From: Bacteriovoracaceae bacterium
Lineage (GTDB): Bacteria; Bdellovibrionota; UBA1018
Direction: 5' to 3'
NCBI GenBank assembly: GCA_023250795.1
Contig: JAHFAB010000028.1
Span: forward strand, 1 to 9,103
Length of the DNA: 9,103 bases
A program made the position numbers and the translations under genes. This document shows, piece after piece, positions 5,977 through 9,103 of this stretch; within the stretch, counting starts at the first letter, position 1; every line of letters begins with the position of its first letter. The notes below the pieces were generated by a model. The model had not been told where the DNA came from and ran no database searches. It saw only the letters and a list, made by a program, of their open reading frames with translations.

Positions 5977-7023
5977 ATGAGCATAAAAAGATTGACTGCA
6001 TTGAGTTTGGTTCTAGTAATTGTGGCCTGTTCGGATCAACAGGCGAAAGCAAAACCCCATTTTGTATACAAAGATTCTCCAAAGCCAGGGGTGCTTGCAA
6101 AAATTGGTGGAGAAGAAATTACTGAAGAGACATTAGTAGGTGACGACAAGCTCGATTTTTTTGAACTCAAGAAAAAAGAATATGAACTCAAAATGGAGCG
6201 ACTCAATAAGCTCTTAGTCGACAAGCTCATTGGAGCAGAAGCAAAGAAGGCTGGTATGCCTTTAGAAGAGTACATGGATAAAAAAGTAACTCAAGGGGAG
6301 ATGAAGATCTCTGATAAAGATTATAATAAATTTGTAAAAGACAAACACATTCCTGATGCTCAGATCACGCCTCAAATCAAGGAGAGAATCCAAGCTTACA
6401 TGAAGACTCAGAAAAAACAGGAAATGGTCGAGGCCTATGTGGCAAAACTGACCAAAAATTCTCCTATCGAAGTGTATTTCGCAAAACCTCGTATGCAGGT
6501 GAACGTCGAAGTCGGGAACTCGCCTTTCTTTGGAAAATCAAACGCTCCTGTTACGATTGTAGAGTTTTCCGATTTCCAGTGCCCTTACTGTGGAAAAGCT
6601 GCAGAAACAGTGACTGAGATTAAGAAAAAATATGGGAATAAAGTGAAAATAGCGTTTAAACATTTTCCACTTCCCATGCACAAAGATGCAAAACCAGCAT
6701 CTGAAGCTGCGATGTGTGTGAATGAACAGGGAACGGAAAAATTTTGGAAGTTTCATGACAAATTGTTCAAAAATCAAGACAAATTAGACACCGCTAGTTT
6801 AGAGAAATTTGCAAAAGAAAGCGGAGCGGACACAAAGAAGTTTGACGATTGTGTTGGGACAAAAAAATTCAAAATGCAGGTAGAAAAAGATCTTGAGTAT
6901 GGTGAGAAGATTGGCGTGAAATCCACTCCAACTTTCTTCGTCAACGGTCAACTCATCAGTGGAGCTCTTCCCATTGATTCGTTTTCAGAGATCATTGATG
7001 AAGAGTTGACGAGTAAGAATTAG
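5977..7023 (+). CDS. DsbA-family lipoprotein with SurA/PpiC-type N-terminal region
   Basis: A 348-residue envelope thiol-disulfide protein. The N-terminus is a lipoprotein signal with IVAC at 15-18, so Cys18 should be acylated. Residues about 38-165 look like the N-terminal helical region of SurA/PpiC-type chaperones: VLAKIGGEEITEETL, then long charged helices (LVDKLIGAEAKKAGMPLEEYM); no parvulin catalytic domain follows. Residues about 175-345 are a DsbA-like thioredoxin fold: APVTIVEFSDFQCPYCGKAA with redox Cys202 and Cys205 (CPYC), an inserted helical part, and the cis-proline loop KSTPTFFVNG (Pro318). Cys247 and Cys292 lie in the helical insert and could form a structural disulfide. Related proteins introduce or isomerise disulfides in secreted proteins; substrate unknown. 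It is the last gene of the kdsD run, and its final 32 bases overlap the convergent HEAT-repeat gene. DsbA-family assignment is firm, the SurA-type part is by pattern. Confidence 0.93.
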   Translation: MSIKRLTALSLVLVIVACSDQQAKAKPHFVYKDSPKPGVLAKIGGEEITEETLVGDDKLDFFELKKKEYELKMERLNKLLVDKLIGAEAKKAGMPLEEYMDKKVTQGEMKISDKDYNKFVKDKHIPDAQITPQIKERIQAYMKTQKKQEMVEAYVAKLTKNSPIEVYFAKPRMQVNVEVGNSPFFGKSNAPVTIVEFSDFQCPYCGKAAETVTEIKKKYGNKVKIAFKHFPLPMHKDAKPASEAAMCVNEQGTEKFWKFHDKLFKNQDKLDTASLEKFAKESGADTKKFDDCVGTKKFKMQVEKDLEYGEKIGVKSTPTFFVNGQLISGALPIDSFSEIIDEELTSKN

Positions 7024-7669
7024 CATCCTGTTTCCAAAACTGAATCTGCTTCTCCAGAGGTCCAGGAGGGGTTTGTTTCCCTGTGATTGCCTCGAGGGCC
7101 TTGATCGCCTTTTGTGGGATTATAAGAGCCTTGCCATGATGATAATTTTCAGGGCTGAGGAGAGTATCGATCAAAGCGTACATGGAGCCCTGAGGCTTGA
7201 GCGCCTGTACCGAGGTGATGGCTTCGCTCCTTACGACAAGTGCAGGGTCATGGAGTAGAGGGAAAATTTCATTTGTAGGGTTGTTTAAAATTCTGAGACA
7301 CTTGAGAGCTGCGTTTCGAATCATCCATGATGGATTTTTTAAGAAAGGTTTGAAGGAGTGGGCTGAATTTCTCCCCCCTGTTTTTGCTGCCCCCATAAGA
7401 GCCATATAACGGATAGGGTCTTGCAGGGATCGCTCTTTTGCAATTTCAATCAGAGGTAAAAACGCCTGATTTCCATACCGAAGGGTCCAAGAGTTGAGGA
7501 GAGTTTCAAAGTTTGGAGTTTGGTGACGAAGAAGTTCTTTGTGAATAGTTTGGTAAATTTCCTTTGGGGATAAAGTCGCTCCCCAAACGGGAGTACAAGA
7601 GGCATAGAAAAGCAGGGTGAAACTAAGGCTTGAGCATTTTTTCAAATTCGGCCACCAGATCTGCGTCAT
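6992..7669 (-). CDS. Exported HEAT-repeat protein
   Basis: An exported or lipid-anchored alpha-solenoid of about 225 residues. HEAT-like helix pairs are visible around residues 80-180, e.g. 'DPIRYMALMGAAKTGG', 'NPSWMIRNAALKCLRIL', 'DPALVVRSEAITSVQAL', the 'dp...vR..A...l..l' repeat. The C-terminal ITGKQTPPGP...FWKQDA matches the TG...W...-type tail common in HEAT-repeat proteins. Such proteins bind partners and have no catalysis; the partner is unknown. The start is uncertain: ATG at 7669 has GGTGAG upstream, whereas TTG at 7645 would give a cleaner MKKCSSLSF signal peptide; a longer frame from 7705 lacks support. FYASC is a poor lipobox (Tyr at -3), so cleavage at VWG could instead be by signal peptidase I. 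It overlaps the upstream gene by 23-47 bases, so is co-translated, and overlaps the DsbA-like gene tail to tail by 32 bases. Confidence 0.75.
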   Translation of the reverse strand: MTQIWWPNLKKCSSLSFTLLFYASCTPVWGATLSPKEIYQTIHKELLRHQTPNFETLLNSWTLRYGNQAFLPLIEIAKERSLQDPIRYMALMGAAKTGGRNSAHSFKPFLKNPSWMIRNAALKCLRILNNPTNEIFPLLHDPALVVRSEAITSVQALKPQGSMYALIDTLLSPENYHHGKALIIPQKAIKALEAITGKQTPPGPLEKQIQFWKQDANSYSSTLHQ

Positions 7670-8444
7670 TTTTCTCACCGCCTGGAGCTGCGGCTGGAGA
7701 GTCATTTGCGGCTACGGGCGTGGGTTCTAATTTCTTTTCTACATCATTCACTAGGGCATCAAAGGAGGAAGCGGAAGCTGTGGGATTTGCCGCTGTCGTA
7801 GCCACTATCGTAGTTGGAGTGACTCCTTGGGTGGCCAGTTGATTTTTGAGCTGAGTATTTTCTTGCTGGAGGCGTTTGAGATTGGCAAGATCGTCTTCGA
7901 TGACGCTGTATTCTGCCAAGCGATCTTCGAGACTTTGGATCTTTTCTTTCAAAGTGGCGATCTCTGCGCTTTCTGCCCCGGAAGCATCTCCGTCCGTATT
8001 TTTTGCACTGGCTGATTTTGCGAGAGAAAGTTCTTTCTCGATTTTTTCTTTTTCTTTGAGTAACTGTTGATGAGATTTTTCTTTCTCAGCCATTTGCGAT
8101 TCTAGTTGTGCTAGTTTTTGTAAAACTGCCGAATCTGAAAGTCCTGTAAGAGCAACCGTGGGCGCGGTAGAGGGAGAGGGAGTGTAGGATCCCTTTGTAG
8201 GTAGAGGAGAATCTCCAAAAAGTTGTCCCTTGACCCCTTGCATATTGGTGAGCAGTTCTCCAAGGTATTCTTTGACCATTCCTGCAGGCATCGAATCAGT
8301 AATGACACCGATTTTTCGTTTTCTTAATATCCAAAATGCAGAATAAGTGGCTGTGAGAATAAAAATTCCCAAAAGTTCAAAGAGAAGTGCCTCGTGAGTG
8401 AAACGTGAAAACAGGTAGACCCAAGAAGTGATCGGAGACGTCAT
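7623..8444 (-). CDS. Membrane-anchored coiled-coil protein with duplicated C-terminal motif
   Basis: A 273-residue protein of unknown function. A single membrane helix lies at about residues 20-41 (LLFELLGIFILTATYSAFWIL) followed by RKRK, so the bulk should be cytoplasmic by the positive-inside rule. Next come a Pro/Ser/Thr-rich linker (about 78-100), two coiled-coil stretches (about 104-143 and 160-203, Lys/Glu/Gln-rich), and an Ala/Pro/Thr-rich low-complexity tail. That tail carries a repeated motif: ALVNDVEKKLEP (about 230-241) and DLVAEFEKMLKP (262-273, the very end). The start is the ATG at 8444, only 4 bases after the IMPase stop; the TTG at 8480 has no ribosome binding site. It is coupled to both neighbours, overlapping the HEAT gene downstream. 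It could be an inner-membrane scaffold with two copies of a short docking helix; this is inferred from layout only. Confidence 0.8.
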   Translation of the reverse strand: MTSPITSWVYLFSRFTHEALLFELLGIFILTATYSAFWILRKRKIGVITDSMPAGMVKEYLGELLTNMQGVKGQLFGDSPLPTKGSYTPSPSTAPTVALTGLSDSAVLQKLAQLESQMAEKEKSHQQLLKEKEKIEKELSLAKSASAKNTDGDASGAESAEIATLKEKIQSLEDRLAEYSVIEDDLANLKRLQQENTQLKNQLATQGVTPTTIVATTAANPTASASSFDALVNDVEKKLEPTPVAANDSPAAAPGGEKNDADLVAEFEKMLKP

Positions 8445-8448
8445 ACTC

Positions 8449-9103
8449 TCAATTGTATAAAGGACAGCTCTCCGGAGCAATGGTTTTTAAAAGTTCTTTA
8501 TGGAGCCCAGCGTTTGAAGCTAAGATTTCAGATGTATGCGTTTGAAAGGGTTTTCCCTGAAAATCGGTGACTTTCCCCCCCGCTTCCTCCACAAGAAGGC
8601 TTCCTGCGGCAATGTCCCAGGGTGAAAGTCGTCGTTCCCAAAAACCGTCAAAAACCCCACGTGCGGTGTAGGCCAGATCTAGCGCAGCGCTTCCGGGTCT
8701 ACGGATGGCTCTAGCAATCCCACTGAGTCGTTCGAAGGCTTCCATTTCGGTGTGGAGCCACTGGGTTTTTCTGTACGTAAAGCCAGTGGTGAGTAAAGAT
8801 TTTTTCAGCTGTGTGGTTTGAGATACTTGTATTTTCTTATGATTGACGAAAGCCCCTTGTCCTCGAACGGCAGTGTAGGTTTCATCTAATAGAGGATGGT
8901 AAATCACTCCGGCAACTATCAGGTTTTTCCATTCCAGAGCGATAGAAACACAAAACATTGGAAACCCATGGACAAAATTGGTGGTTCCATCAAGTGGATC
9001 TATGAGCCATCGACCTGAGCTTTGAGAAATCTCTGGGGGAGCTTCTTCTGTCAAAAATCCGAAATCGGGATGGGTTTTTTTTAGTATTTTAACAATAGTG
9101 TTT
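8449..9103 (-). CDS. suhB: Inositol-monophosphatase family protein (N-terminus beyond right edge)
   Basis: A Mg2+-dependent phosphatase of the IMPase/SuhB family, acting on inositol phosphates or related sugar phosphates in the cytoplasm. The frame stays open to the right edge, showing 217 residues. An apparent start TTG at 9054 is not real, because the family N-terminal region continues upstream (TIVKILKKTHPDFGFLTEE). Visible metal-site motifs are the EE pair in LTEEAP (residues 19-20 of the visible part), DPLDGTTNF (Asp35 and Asp38), and PWDIAAG (Asp163) near the end, followed by LLVEEAGGKVTDF. SuhB is about 267 residues, so roughly 50 are missing. It is the first visible gene of a minus-strand operon with a membrane-anchored coiled-coil gene starting 4 bases downstream; the link between these functions is unknown. 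Family is firm; the substrate and the suhB symbol are less certain. Confidence 0.92.
   Translation of the reverse strand, partial: NTIVKILKKTHPDFGFLTEEAPPEISQSSGRWLIDPLDGTTNFVHGFPMFCVSIALEWKNLIVAGVIYHPLLDETYTAVRGQGAFVNHKKIQVSQTTQLKKSLLTTGFTYRKTQWLHTEMEAFERLSGIARAIRRPGSAALDLAYTARGVFDGFWERRLSPWDIAAGSLLVEEAGGKVTDFQGKPFQTHTSEILASNAGLHKELLKTIAPESCPLYN

Noticed and set aside
7030..7080. Hairpin CTCC...GGAG downstream of the DsbA-like stop as its terminator
   Set aside because: Arms of four bases, no clean T-run after it, and it lies in the coding part of the HEAT gene.
7630..8070. Plus-strand frames of 62-70 codons opposite the membrane-anchored coiled-coil gene
   Set aside because: Ser/Phe/Ala-rich antisense shadows of a Lys/Glu-rich coding region, without ribosome sites.
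8445..8480. Longer start at TTG 8480 for the membrane-anchored coiled-coil gene
   Set aside because: No ribosome site, and would overlap the IMPase gene by 32 bases, whereas ATG 8444 follows the stop by 4 bases and gives a sensible N-terminus.

Overview
The window looks like chromosomal DNA of a Gram-negative bacterium of low to moderate GC. It encodes arabinose-5-phosphate isomerase (Kdo/LPS synthesis), several exported proteins or lipoproteins with a BamC-like outer-membrane flavour, and has a textbook sigma-54 promoter. Gene style (short operons, lipoproteins, HEAT, coiled-coil and carboxypeptidase-regulatory-like proteins) suggests a Bdellovibrionota or other delta-proteobacterial lineage. 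That placement is inference, since no rRNA or taxonomic marker is present.

Layout. (1) Left edge, minus strand: a HipB-like XRE-family repressor cut by the edge, with a well-formed promoter overlaid by two palindromes two helical turns apart, which looks like autoregulation of a toxin-antitoxin type unit whose partner would lie outside the window. (2) 314-533: a 220-base regulatory gap holding that promoter and, facing right, a near-perfect -24/-12 sigma-54 promoter. (3) 534-2582, plus: a 682-residue, almost entirely coiled-coil, soluble protein of unknown function. (4) 2579-4590, minus: a translationally coupled pair, a secreted protein with a carboxypeptidase-regulatory-like domain followed by a BamC-like lipoprotein. 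The pair meets the coiled-coil gene tail to tail with a 4-base overlap. (5) 4591-4664: a divergent promoter region. (6) 4665-7023, plus: kdsD, a small two-TM zinc-ribbon protein, and a lipoprotein fusing a SurA/PpiC-type N-terminal region to a DsbA-like thioredoxin domain. (7) 6992-9103, minus: an inositol-monophosphatase family gene (cut by the right edge), a membrane-anchored coiled-coil protein with a duplicated C-terminal motif, and an exported HEAT-repeat protein. The last overlaps the DsbA-like gene tail to tail by 32 bases.

Functionally, most genes concern the cell envelope (Kdo synthesis, disulfide or folding chemistry, outer-membrane lipoproteins, membrane-tethered coiled coil). The best candidate for undescribed biology is the sigma-54-driven long coiled-coil protein; next are the duplicated C-terminal motif in the membrane-anchored coiled-coil protein and the paired operators of the HipB-like gene. 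No RNA genes, insertion sequences, CRISPR arrays or convincing intrinsic terminators were seen.
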